7,114 nt of DNA from positions 1 through 7,114 of the forward strand of contig VBOM01000188.1 in the NCBI GenBank assembly GCA_005877535.1, written 5' to 3'. The number at the start of each line of letters is the position of its first letter. Within the stretch, counting starts at the first letter, position 1. Both the position numbers and the translations under genes were made by a program. Source of the DNA: Nitrospirota bacterium. GTDB taxonomy: Bacteria; Nitrospirota; Nitrospiria; Nitrospirales; Nitrospiraceae. Shown here piece after piece: positions 1-6,266 of this stretch. The notes under the pieces are model-generated. The model was given only the letters and a program-made list of their open reading frames with translations. It was not told the origin of the DNA and searched no databases.

Positions 1-1526
1 AGCTGCATTTTTCATCGAAGAAAACGATGACCCTGGCGCAGAAGCTGTACGAAGGGATAGAAATCGGGGCGGAAGGTCAGACCGGTCTCATTACCTACAT
101 GAGGACGGATTCTCCACGCATTTCAAACGAGGCGATGACAGAAGCGCGCAGGGTGATCCAGGAACGGTTTGGCGCTGAATACTTGCCCGACACGCCAAAC
201 TTGTACAAAACGCAGAAAGCGGCGCAAGAAGCCCACGAAGCGATTCGTCCCACCGCAGCGGCGCGCGATCCGGAGTCTATCAGACAGTACTTAGAGCCGG
301 ATATCTATAAGCTGTACCAGTTGATTTGGAATCGGTTTATCGCATCGCAGATGGTTCCTGCGATCCTCGATGTGACTCGCGTGGAGTCGAGCCCCGTCCA
401 GACGAACAAGAAATTCCTTTTTCGATCAACCGGCACTGTGGTGAAGTTTCCAGGCCATACGATTGTCTACATGGAGGGGATCGACAAAGAGCTCTTCGCG
501 CAGAAGCAAAAGAACGAACAGGAGGTCGAGGACGAGGCCGAGCGCCAGCTGCCTCTACTCAGCGAGGGAGAGCCGCTGCGCCTCATATCCCAGGAGGGAC
601 AGACGGTCCCCGGCGTGCTCTCGAAACAGCATTTCACCCAGCCTCCGCCTCGGTATAACGAAGCCTTGCTGATCAAGGAATTGGAAGAAAAAGGCATCGG
701 TCGGCCATCCACCTATGCGAATATCATTTCGACGATTCAGGATCGAAAATATGCCGAAAAGGAGGACGGGCGCTTCGTTCCCACCGAAACAGGGCGGACC
801 GTGAACGGTTTCCTGATGAAGGGATTCCCGGACTTGATCAACGTCGATTTCACCTCGCACATGGAGGAGGAGTTGGACGAAGTCGAAGAAGGCAATAAGC
901 CGTGGGTGACGGCTGTGCGGGAGTTTTACGGACCTTTCACGACGGATCTTGAGAAAGCGAAGACGATTCCTGGTCCCAAAGATACGGTGGAGCCACCGAC
1001 GGATATTCCCTGTGGAAAGTGCGGCCGAATGATGGAGATTAAATGGGGACGTAACGGGAAGTTCCTCGCCTGTCCTGCGTATAAGGATAAGCCTCCCTGC
1101 AAGAACACACAAAATTTTGAGAAGCTCGATGATGGAACCATTAAAATTGTTCCGAAGGTTGAGTTGACGACGGATGAGAAGTGCGAGAAATGCAGCAGCC
1201 CGATGGTGGTGAAGACCGGGCGGTTTGGAAAGTTCATCGCCTGCTCCGCTTATCCGGAGTGCAAGACCACCAAGCCACTCGCACTGGGTGTGAAGTGCCC
1301 TCAACCAGGCTGTGGAGGCGATCTTGTCCAGAAGCGCACGAGGAAAGGACGTTCGTTCTTTGCCTGCAGCAAGTATCCGGCGTGCGAATATGCTCTGTGG
1401 GATCGTCCGATCAACAAGGCCTGCCCAACCTGCAGCGCCCCGTTCCTCATTGAAAAAGTGAGTAAACAGGTTGGCCGCAGCGTCCAATGCCGCAGCGAAG
1501 AATGCGGCTACCGCGAAGCAGGATAA
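1..1526 (+). CDS. topA: DNA topoisomerase I, C-terminal part (5' end outside window)
   Basis: Type IA topoisomerase that relaxes negatively supercoiled DNA through a transient 5'-phosphotyrosine bond. The reading frame is already open at base 3 (LHFSSKKTM...), so the ATG at 27 is internal and the true start lies upstream. The active-site motif GLITYMRTDS is present, with the catalytic Tyr codon at 96-98. The conserved GIGRPSTYA motif lies at 693-719. The C-terminus carries four Cys4 zinc-ribbon modules whose first cysteines are encoded near 1011, 1182, 1296 and 1422; spacings are of the CxxC...C...C type. The frame ends at TAA 1524-1526. About 507 residues are visible, compared with 865 for the whole E. 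coli enzyme, so roughly the first 300 residues are missing. No clear intrinsic terminator follows. Identity is secure from the motifs. Confidence 0.97.
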   Translation, partial: LHFSSKKTMTLAQKLYEGIEIGAEGQTGLITYMRTDSPRISNEAMTEARRVIQERFGAEYLPDTPNLYKTQKAAQEAHEAIRPTAAARDPESIRQYLEPDIYKLYQLIWNRFIASQMVPAILDVTRVESSPVQTNKKFLFRSTGTVVKFPGHTIVYMEGIDKELFAQKQKNEQEVEDEAERQLPLLSEGEPLRLISQEGQTVPGVLSKQHFTQPPPRYNEALLIKELEEKGIGRPSTYANIISTIQDRKYAEKEDGRFVPTETGRTVNGFLMKGFPDLINVDFTSHMEEELDEVEEGNKPWVTAVREFYGPFTTDLEKAKTIPGPKDTVEPPTDIPCGKCGRMMEIKWGRNGKFLACPAYKDKPPCKNTQNFEKLDDGTIKIVPKVELTTDEKCEKCSSPMVVKTGRFGKFIACSAYPECKTTKPLALGVKCPQPGCGGDLVQKRTRKGRSFFACSKYPACEYALWDRPINKACPTCSAPFLIEKVSKQVGRSVQCRSEECGYREAG

Positions 1527-1665
1527 ACCGATTTTCCCCCCTTCCATCCGTTCCTTCTACCTTCTCACTTTCAACGTACACGGTTGCGGAGCAGATTCTC
1601 CAATATCCTGGTTCAGTTTTCTGCAAGATTGAGAACCAATATCACCGACGAGAAGCGCGCGAGGC

Positions 1666-1678
1666 TCACGAGACGTGA
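1666..1678. promoter_or_regulatory. Small dyad just upstream of the -35 box, possible operator
   Basis: TCACG-AGA-CGTGA is a perfect 5-bp dyad ending 8 bp before the -35 box of the bacterioferritin promoter. The position suits an activator site, but a dyad this short can arise by chance and I do not recognise its family. Confidence 0.2.
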
Positions 1679-1686
1679 CCATAGAG

Positions 1687-1715
1687 TTGACGAATTATGC
1701 AGCGGTGTTGATAAT
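1687..1715 (+). promoter_or_regulatory. Sigma70-type promoter of the bacterioferritin gene
   Basis: A -35 box TTGACG (1687-1692) and a -10 box GATAAT (1710-1715) are separated by exactly 17 bp. Each differs from consensus by one base. Transcription would start near 1722, leaving a leader of about 70 nt before the ATG at 1792. The rest of the 1527-1791 gap holds no gene I can support. Confidence 0.7.
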
Positions 1716-1777
1716 TAGCACAAATAGTTCAATACACGAATGCGCCCCTTGCACGAGTGCCTGCCCACCTACTTGAG

Positions 1778-1786
1778 AAAGGGGAG
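1778..1786 (+). promoter_or_regulatory. Ribosome binding site of the bacterioferritin gene
   Basis: The purine-rich stretch AAAGGGGAG lies 5 nt before the ATG at 1792. It fixes the start and indicates that translation of this gene is still efficiently initiated despite the downstream stop codon. Confidence 0.75.
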
Positions 1787-1791
1787 AAACC

Positions 1792-2268
1792 ATGAAAGCG
1801 AAAGAGGGCGTCGTCAACATCCTCAATAAGATCTTGACCGCAGATCTGACGGCAATCAATCAGTATTTTGTCCATGCCAAGATGTGTGAGAACTGGGGCT
1901 ATGAACGGCTCCATCACAAAGTGCGAGAGCGGAGCATCGCTGAGATGAAAGACGCCGAGGAACTCATCGGCCACATCCTCTATCTGGATGGTGTGCCGAA
2001 CGTGCAACGTATGAATAGTGTGCAGGTGCGAGAAACTGGTCTTGAGCAGTTGAAGCTGGATTGAAAATACGAACTGGAAATGCTGGCCTTGTTAAGCGAT
2101 GGCGTGGTGCATTGTACGAAGGTGACCGACTTCACCACGCGGCATATGCTGGAGGATATGGCGAAAGACGTGGACCAACACATCGATTGGATCGAGACGC
2201 AACTGGAAACGATCAAGCAGGTGGGGATCGAGAACTACCTGGCGGAACAGATCAAGAAAGAGTCGTAA
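1792..2268 (+). pseudogene. bfr: Bacterioferritin interrupted by an in-frame TGA
   Basis: Bacterioferritins form 24-subunit haem-containing shells that oxidise and store iron in the cytoplasm. Reading through TGA at 2062-2064 gives 158 codons without any frame change, exactly the length of E. coli Bfr, and homology continues on both sides (LTAINQYF, EMKDAEELIGHIL before; HIDWIETQLE, IENYL after). The stop falls at codon 91, a Leu in E. coli Bfr, so TTA to TGA is a one-base explanation. Comparing with remembered E. coli numbering, haem ligand Met52 is kept, as are ferroxidase ligands Tyr25, Glu51, Glu94 and His130. Glu18 is Asp, His54 is Asp and Glu127 is Val. As written, only a 90-residue fragment lacking the third and fourth long helices would be made. 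A sequencing error cannot be excluded. A good promoter and ribosome binding site precede the gene. Confidence 0.85.
2062..2064 (+). other. In-frame TGA at codon 91 of bfr
   Basis: The codons run GAT-TGA-AAA-TAC-GAA, where the family has Asp-Leu followed two residues later by the ferroxidase Glu94. The frame is identical before and after, so this is a substitution and not an indel. The following base is A, which is not the leaky UGA-C context. Confidence 0.85.
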
Positions 2269-2389
2269 GGCGTCCCCACCGCGTATCCCAAACTCGTCCC
2301 GTCCGCGTTTATCTTCGGAAAGTAAAGCAGGGAACCTCTGAAGGAAGAGAAGGCCCCCGCCCGCGAAGTGGGAGAGCCCCTCACTCCGT

Positions 2390-2412
2390 TGCCGGTGTAT
2401 CGGGCACCGGCA
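2390..2412. terminator. Hairpin between the convergent bfr and peroxidase genes
   Basis: TGCCGGTG (2390-2397) and CACCGGCA (2405-2412) form a perfect 8-bp GC-rich stem with a 7-nt loop. It lies 27 bp past the peroxidase stop and about 120 bp past the bfr stop. The location suits a bidirectional terminator, but there is no T-run on either side, so it may instead be a 3'-end stabiliser. The rest of the 2269-2439 gap shows no gene. Confidence 0.4.
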
Positions 2413-3030
2413 GGTTGCTCCTGCTTCGGTTGATCTCCCCTATTGGTAATCCTCGTTCAACGATTTGAGGAACGCCACAAGGGGTGCGATGTCTCCGGGA
2501 AGCAGGGCAATACCTCGCAACGCGTTGACGCCATTAAGAAGCGTTCCTGCCCGTTCCGCGCTCGATGAACCAAGATAGAACCCGACAGCATCTTCTAATG
2601 TGTCGAACTGGCCATTGTGCATGTAGGGCTTAGAGTGGCTCAAATCGCGAAGGCCAGGGGTTTTGAATCTCGCGATCGCTTCGTTCAGTAAATCACTGTC
2701 GTTGACAGTAGAGCAGGCAACAGGAAGGTGTTCTTCACACAGAATGGCTCGGATCTTCGCTTGTGGGTTCGACATGTCTGGATTCAGAAAGATACTCCAG
2801 ACCGCTAAATCGGTCAGCGTAGTTCCCGCCGTGGGAATGGACCGGAACCGTTCGCTTGCCCCTGGATGTAACTCCGTTGCGGGGAGGTCGTTGGCTGTTC
2901 GTGTGGCCAGCGTCGGAATTGAGGGGACGAACAACGCGAACGATCCTGCCGCATGGCCTGTTCCTACGGCTGGGTCGTCAAACTCGCGTTGCGCGACACC
3001 GGTATTGTGTAGTTTGAAGTCCGTGAAATT

Positions 3031-3036
3031 GGGGGG
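3031..3036 (-). other. C6 homopolymer carrying a one-base insertion in the peroxidase gene
   Basis: On the minus strand the run reads CACGCCGCCCCCCAATTTC directly after the second haem motif. With six C's the frame becomes AAPQFHG; with five it becomes AAPNFTDF, which joins smoothly to the conserved C-terminal half. The lesion is therefore +1 in this run. Confidence 0.85.
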
Positions 3037-3220
3037 CGGCGTGGCAGGCGAGGCAATTCCCAATTTGACCCGCGGCCAACTCTGGTCCCGGGGGAGGAAT
3101 TGCAGACGGTCCTGCAAGAAATATCTTGAGACCCGCCAGTTCCTGGGCTCCGAATTGGAAGGGTTGGGTGTGGAATGTAAATCGTCGGCTTGGGAGAGTT
3201 GGGTCTGGTATTACAAATTT

Positions 3221-3223
3221 CTA
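3221..3223 (-). other. In-frame TAG at codon 330 of the peroxidase gene
   Basis: The reading frame runs NGLAA, then TAG, then KFVIPDPTLP without a frame change, and recognisable family sequence follows in that frame for about 63 codons. One base change from CAG, AAG, GAG or TGG would account for it. Confidence 0.8.
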
Positions 3224-4217
3224 AGCGGCAAGCCCATTCACGAGTGCCAGGAGGCGTCGGCTGTAGTCGAGCTGAGTTTCTCCATTGTCCGGCTGCTGAG
3301 GCAGACCATTGATTTCCAGGAAGATGTCGAATGGAGAGCGGATTGGCGCTCCACTGTCGTCCGTTTGCGAAAAGAGGAGACCGTTGACGTATGCGGCGAC
3401 CACTTTCACGACTGCATCAAATATCTCTTGGTCAGTCCCTGATCCGATAAAGGCACGAAATTCAGGCGGCCGACGGAGTTCGTCTGGAATGGCAGGATTG
3501 CTTCCCGTAAAGAGTATGCGGTAGGAAAAAGCACCGGATTGATCTGTTAAGTTGAATGAGCCATCGTCGCCTCGGACCACTCGTGCGAGATGGGCAACGG
3601 CCTGCGCCCGTTCACCTGGGAGCCATCCGAAGTTCCTCTCTGTGAAAGTGGCCGCGACCAAATCCTCCGTTGAGTTGAACTCCGTATCGAGATGGAAGAG
3701 GACTCCACCTGGTCGAGCCACCGTAGAATTGACGAGCGCAGGTGAATTACGTGGTGTGTGAGTCTTACCGTCGGCCCTCGCTGGAATCGGACTCTGGCGA
3801 GCGAAGTCGGCGTACGTCCGCATTCCGCCTCCTGGTGCCGTCAATACATCATCGACGAAGTGACAAGATCGGCAATTCATGGACATGCCTTTGAAGGGAC
3901 TTGGATCGATAGGTACGCCCACTACCGTTGTTTCCACCGTATCGACGACGGGATCTCCGGCATTCGGATCGTTTATGTTGCCACCGTTGTCCAGAAAAAC
4001 CTTGAACGCTTGCGCGAACCTGGTGTCAAGAAACAGTCGTTCGTCGACGGTGGCTTCGGCTCCAGGTGTTCCTGTAGCCGCGACTGAAGGGGGTACAGAA
4101 CTACTGCTGCCTCCGGTTCCGCATCCCAAGAGGAGAAAAGAGATGAAGATCAGAGATGATCCCCCAACGACATGAGGAGACGCGTTGTGACGATGATTAA
4201 AAGGAAACATGGTGAAA

Positions 4218-4223
4218 CCTCCC
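4218..4223 (-). promoter_or_regulatory. Ribosome binding site fixing the peroxidase start
   Basis: GGGAGG lies 7 nt before ATG 4208-4210. The open frame extends 11 codons further to an ATG at 4243, but that start lies inside the end of the HD-GYP gene and would put extra residues before the signal peptide. The shorter start is preferred. Confidence 0.75.
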
Positions 4224-4229
4224 GTACTT

Positions 4230-4940
4230 CTAATGTGAATCAAAACAGTTTCTCAGCGGTGGTTCGACAAGATCTGAGTACGGAATAGATTTCTGGAACA
4301 GACGCAATGCTTCGACTAACTCCGGGTCAAATTGGGTACCGGCTGCGACTTGGATAATTCTGAGCGCGATCGTGTTTCGCACGACCCGGTTCGAGACCTC
4401 GGGGATGCGGATTGCATCGAAGGCATCGGCGATCGAGAGAATCCTGGATCCAAGGGGGATGAATCGTCCCCTGATGCCATAAGGATAGCCCGATCCGTCC
4501 CATCGTTCGTGGTGGTGGGCAATGAGGACGGTAGCCTCTCGGAGAAAGAGGAATGGCTCGAGTAGCGAGGCGCCGAGCCGAGGATGACTCTGCACGGTGA
4601 CATAGGAGTCTGGATCGAGCTGGTTCACTCCGATGGTTAACTCGTGAGGAAGCATCAAGAGCCCGATGTCGTGGAGGAAGGCCGCGAGTTTCAGGTCGTG
4701 CAACTCGTCTGTCGTCAGGCCCACCGCTCGTCCGATCAACAATGAGATCGCAGCGGTGCGGCGTCCATGACCGGCCTGCCAGAGGAGCGCGCGATCGATT
4801 TCCTGCCCGACCTGGCGCACGAGTATGCTTTCGACGTCACGGCGCGATGTGAGAGGAAGTCGGAGGCAATCGATCTTCTTGAGCATGCCCTGGATCGTGA
4901 TGATCCCAGGGTGAATCTGTTCCGAGATATCTGGGTGCAT
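4230..4940 (-). CDS. HD-GYP-type phosphodiesterase homologue with a degenerate signature
   Basis: A 236-residue cytoplasmic protein made almost wholly of one HD-GYP domain, a metal-dependent hydrolase fold that typically linearises c-di-GMP. Visible hallmarks, numbered from the chosen start, are His58 at the domain entry, HDIGLLMLP (His90-Asp91), SHPRLGASLL (His119), HHHERWDGSGYP (142-153) and the helix SIADAFDAI (Asp172, Asp175). The usual HDIGK lysine is replaced by Leu94, and the RPYR segment usually seen after the FDA(L/I) helix is absent. Metal-binding residues look largely present, so activity may be altered and not necessarily lost. No receiver or sensor domain is attached; the first 45 or so residues are unassigned. 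ATG 4940 is chosen over ATG 4976 because GGAG lies 8 nt before it and the upstream one sits inside a hairpin. The stop is TAG at 4230-4232, 19 bp before the peroxidase start. Confidence 0.88.
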   Translation of the reverse strand: MHPDISEQIHPGIITIQGMLKKIDCLRLPLTSRRDVESILVRQVGQEIDRALLWQAGHGRRTAAISLLIGRAVGLTTDELHDLKLAAFLHDIGLLMLPHELTIGVNQLDPDSYVTVQSHPRLGASLLEPFLFLREATVLIAHHHERWDGSGYPYGIRGRFIPLGSRILSIADAFDAIRIPEVSNRVVRNTIALRIIQVAAGTQFDPELVEALRLFQKSIPYSDLVEPPLRNCFDSH

Positions 4941-4948
4941 CGTGATTT

Positions 4949-4952
4949 CTCC
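4949..4952 (-). promoter_or_regulatory. Ribosome binding site fixing the HD-GYP start
   Basis: GGAG lies 8 nt before ATG 4938-4940. It falls immediately after the T-rich tail of the hairpin at 4962-4992, so folding of that hairpin may affect both transcription into the gene and access to its start. Confidence 0.6.
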
Positions 4953-4992
4953 GAAAAGCAAAGCCCAAGACCACATCGCGTGATCTTGGGCT
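4953..4992 (-). terminator. Terminator-like hairpin at the end of the porin-to-membrane-protein cluster
   Basis: On the minus strand AGCCCAAGA (4992-4984) pairs perfectly with TCTTGGGCT (4970-4962). A possible inner CAC/GTG stem closes a GCGAT loop, and the T-rich tail TTGCTTTT follows. This is the form of a Rho-independent terminator and lies about 54 bp after the membrane-protein stop. Its tail ends directly before the HD-GYP ribosome binding site, so it could also act as an attenuator for the HD-GYP/peroxidase pair. Confidence 0.65.
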
Positions 4993-5045
4993 CTGGGTGA
5001 AAAACCTCTGGCCGCAGATTATTTCGAGCGTCGGGGTGAGTCAGG

Positions 5046-5564
5046 TCATTCTTCTTTCCCGTGCTTTCCTGCCATCAGCGGCTGGTTCAAGATCCACATC
5101 TCATACAAGGGAATTGTCATCATAATAAGAAATCCGACTGTCATGAGGGTATCCCCCGTCAGCATGGTTAGCACGAATATGGGGGAGATGTAGCTGATGA
5201 GCCAGGGAGACAGCAGGTCCAACATCACCCCACCGAACGAAATCCAGGTCGTGAAGACCTTTAGCCCGTTGCTGGCGTTGGTAAGATAGAGGACATGCAC
5301 TAAAATCATAAACACGACCGGCATCGTGAAGAGGTGAAAGTGGGTGATTTCTGCCAGTTCTCTGAACGACATCGGTTCGCCGAATGTGGCATCCGATCCC
5401 CGGTAGTGACTGGCGATGCCTTGTGGCGAGAGTCCCGTCATGCTGTGGGCCCAGAAAAATGAAAAGGTGAAGCCAGCCAGCATCAAAAGGAGAAAGAAAC
5501 TGTAGACGAGCCGGATGTGCCGATCTGAGTCGCGGAGACGGAAACGGGTGTTGAAGTTGCGCAT
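5046..5564 (-). CDS. Four-helix inner-membrane protein with intramembrane histidines, function unknown
   Basis: A 172-residue hydrophobic protein that I do not recognise as a named family. Hydrophobic segments are visible at about 19-39, 76-95, 101-125 and 128-155. The N-terminus is short and basic (RFRLRDSDRHIR), and the C-terminus is charged (GKHGKEE). The second segment has HFH at 75-77 and His90, giving a 13-residue His77-His90 spacing in one helix, as seen for haem b ligands in membrane cytochromes; His40 and His53 lie near the first helix. Haem binding is my inference only. It begins 24 bp after the FMN-binding gene, and a terminator-like hairpin follows its stop, so it is the last gene of that cluster. 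The ribosome binding site is weak (an AGG about 14 nt upstream), which suggests translation linked to the preceding gene. Confidence 0.85.
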   Translation of the reverse strand: MRNFNTRFRLRDSDRHIRLVYSFFLLLMLAGFTFSFFWAHSMTGLSPQGIASHYRGSDATFGEPMSFRELAEITHFHLFTMPVVFMILVHVLYLTNASNGLKVFTTWISFGGVMLDLLSPWLISYISPIFVLTMLTGDTLMTVGFLIMMTIPLYEMWILNQPLMAGKHGKEE

Positions 5565-5588
5565 GGTTAAGAATATTGCCTGCCCCTG

Positions 5589-6266
5589 TTAGTTTCCAAA
5601 GATCGCGCCGAAGATCCCCTGTTCAGACTTCTTTGCAGCCACGGTATCGCTGCCGAGTCCTGCCGGCTTTAAATAAAACTCATCGACGAGTACCAATCCC
5701 CGCTTAATTCCCGCGGTCATCGAGCGGACCGACATGGTTGCGCCACTGATGTTGATGATGTCTTTGTTAAGCCTAACTGGATCGGCCACCGTCTTGCCTT
5801 CATACTGCACGTTGAAGCGCTTGGTCCGCACCTCGCTGCCACGAGCTTCTCGAAACACCAACAGTTCCACGTTCAAGACGTGCCCCGTATGATCTATCCC
5901 GACCATGTACGTCATGGGTTTGTGCTTGCCGATGGTATTTTGGATCAAGGCATATCCGTCAATCTGCGCGCCAGTCTCACCGATGTATACTTCGAACAAT
6001 TCTTCGGGAAATTTCCAGCCGATTCGGTCTTCTATCTGAGCCTTCCTCTCCGGCGTCAGTCGAATGAGGTCTTTCCTGATGCTTCCGGACTTGGGGAACA
6101 TGAGTTTTAACGCCTCGTCCTCTGTCAAAAAGACCTCGGCGTGGGCCAGCTCCTGTTCCGTGAGATACCGTTTAAGTTCGGCGTCCCAGACTCGTTCGCC
6201 TCTGGCTGGGAGGGGAAGAACGAGAATGATGAGGAATGTTGCCAGGAGCCAGCCTAGACGATTCAT
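5589..6266 (-). CDS. Exported FMN-binding domain protein (covalent flavin site)
   Basis: A 225-residue protein with an N-terminal signal peptide (about residues 1-23, hydrophobic core LLATFLIILVLPLP, likely cleaved near ARG-ER). The C-terminal half resembles the FMN-binding domain found in RnfG, NqrC and NosR. Its motif NISGATMS places Thr177 where ApbE-type flavin transferases attach FMN by a phosphoester bond to the SGAT threonine. Features around it, such as GYALIQNTIGKHKPMTYMVG and the V(L)NVELLVFRE strand, also fit. It therefore probably acts as a periplasmic electron carrier; the redox partner is not shown by the sequence. Its ATG overlaps the lipoprotein stop by 4 bp (ATGA), so translation is likely coupled. 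The region between the signal and the domain (24-90) is charged and unassigned. No apbE gene lies in this window. Confidence 0.88.
   Translation of the reverse strand: MNRLGWLLATFLIILVLPLPARGERVWDAELKRYLTEQELAHAEVFLTEDEALKLMFPKSGSIRKDLIRLTPERKAQIEDRIGWKFPEELFEVYIGETGAQIDGYALIQNTIGKHKPMTYMVGIDHTGHVLNVELLVFREARGSEVRTKRFNVQYEGKTVADPVRLNKDIINISGATMSVRSMTAGIKRGLVLVDEFYLKPAGLGSDTVAAKKSEQGIFGAIFGN

Larger units (their letters stand above)
2440..4210 (-). pseudogene. Di-haem cytochrome c peroxidase (MauG/CcpA type) lipoprotein, broken by a stop and a frameshift
   Basis: The family reduces H2O2 or carries out haem-based oxidation in the periplasm using two c-type haems. The start is ATG 4208-4210, preceded at 7 nt by GGGAGG. 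A signal peptide ends in a lipobox (LLGC, Cys30), so the protein would be membrane-anchored. Haem 1 is CRSCH (Cys113, Cys116, His117). The frame then meets TAG at codon 330 (3221-3223), but homology continues in the same frame (FGAQELAGLKIF) to haem 2, CLACH (3041-3055). Right after it the frame is lost in a C6 run (3031-3036). Removing one C restores CLACHAAPNFTDFKLHNTG and the conserved C-terminal KPYMHNG (Met at 2620-2622). The repaired protein would be about 589 residues, longer than typical CcpA. The gene starts 19 bp after the HD-GYP gene, so the two are probably co-transcribed. Sequencing error is a real alternative to decay. Confidence 0.85.

Noticed and set aside
555..1547. 330-codon open frame on the minus strand opposite topA
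   Set aside because: It lies wholly over the motif-rich C-terminus of topA, its translation shows no recognisable domain, and it has the low-complexity look of an antisense shadow.
1706..1730. Fur box overlapping the bfr promoter
   Set aside because: The AT-rich GATAATTAGCA stretch has only one GATAAT-like hexamer, which is already explained as the -10 box; the repeats of a Fur site are not there.
2062..2064. TGA as selenocysteine or a reassigned codon
   Set aside because: The position is a buried Leu in the family, not a redox site. The membrane-protein and lipoprotein genes use TGA as a normal stop, and the neighbouring peroxidase lesion is a TAG, so one code change would not explain both.
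2080..2268. Separate small gene starting at ATG 2080
   Set aside because: Its sequence is the C-terminal part of bacterioferritin in the same frame, and no good ribosome binding site precedes the ATG.
3031..3117. Independent gene for the C-terminal peroxidase half starting at ATG 3117
   Set aside because: The residues from 3117 to about 3036 in that frame are not family-like, whereas the other frame gives the haem motif CLACH; the open frame before the C-run is accidental.
2663..3442. 259-codon open frame on the plus strand
   Set aside because: It is antisense to the peroxidase, which has haem motifs and family sequence on the other strand; no ribosome binding site or domain supports it.
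4941..4976. Longer start for the HD-GYP protein at ATG 4976
   Set aside because: That ATG lies in the loop region of the terminator-like hairpin and adds residues encoded by its stem; ATG 4940 has a well-placed GGAG.
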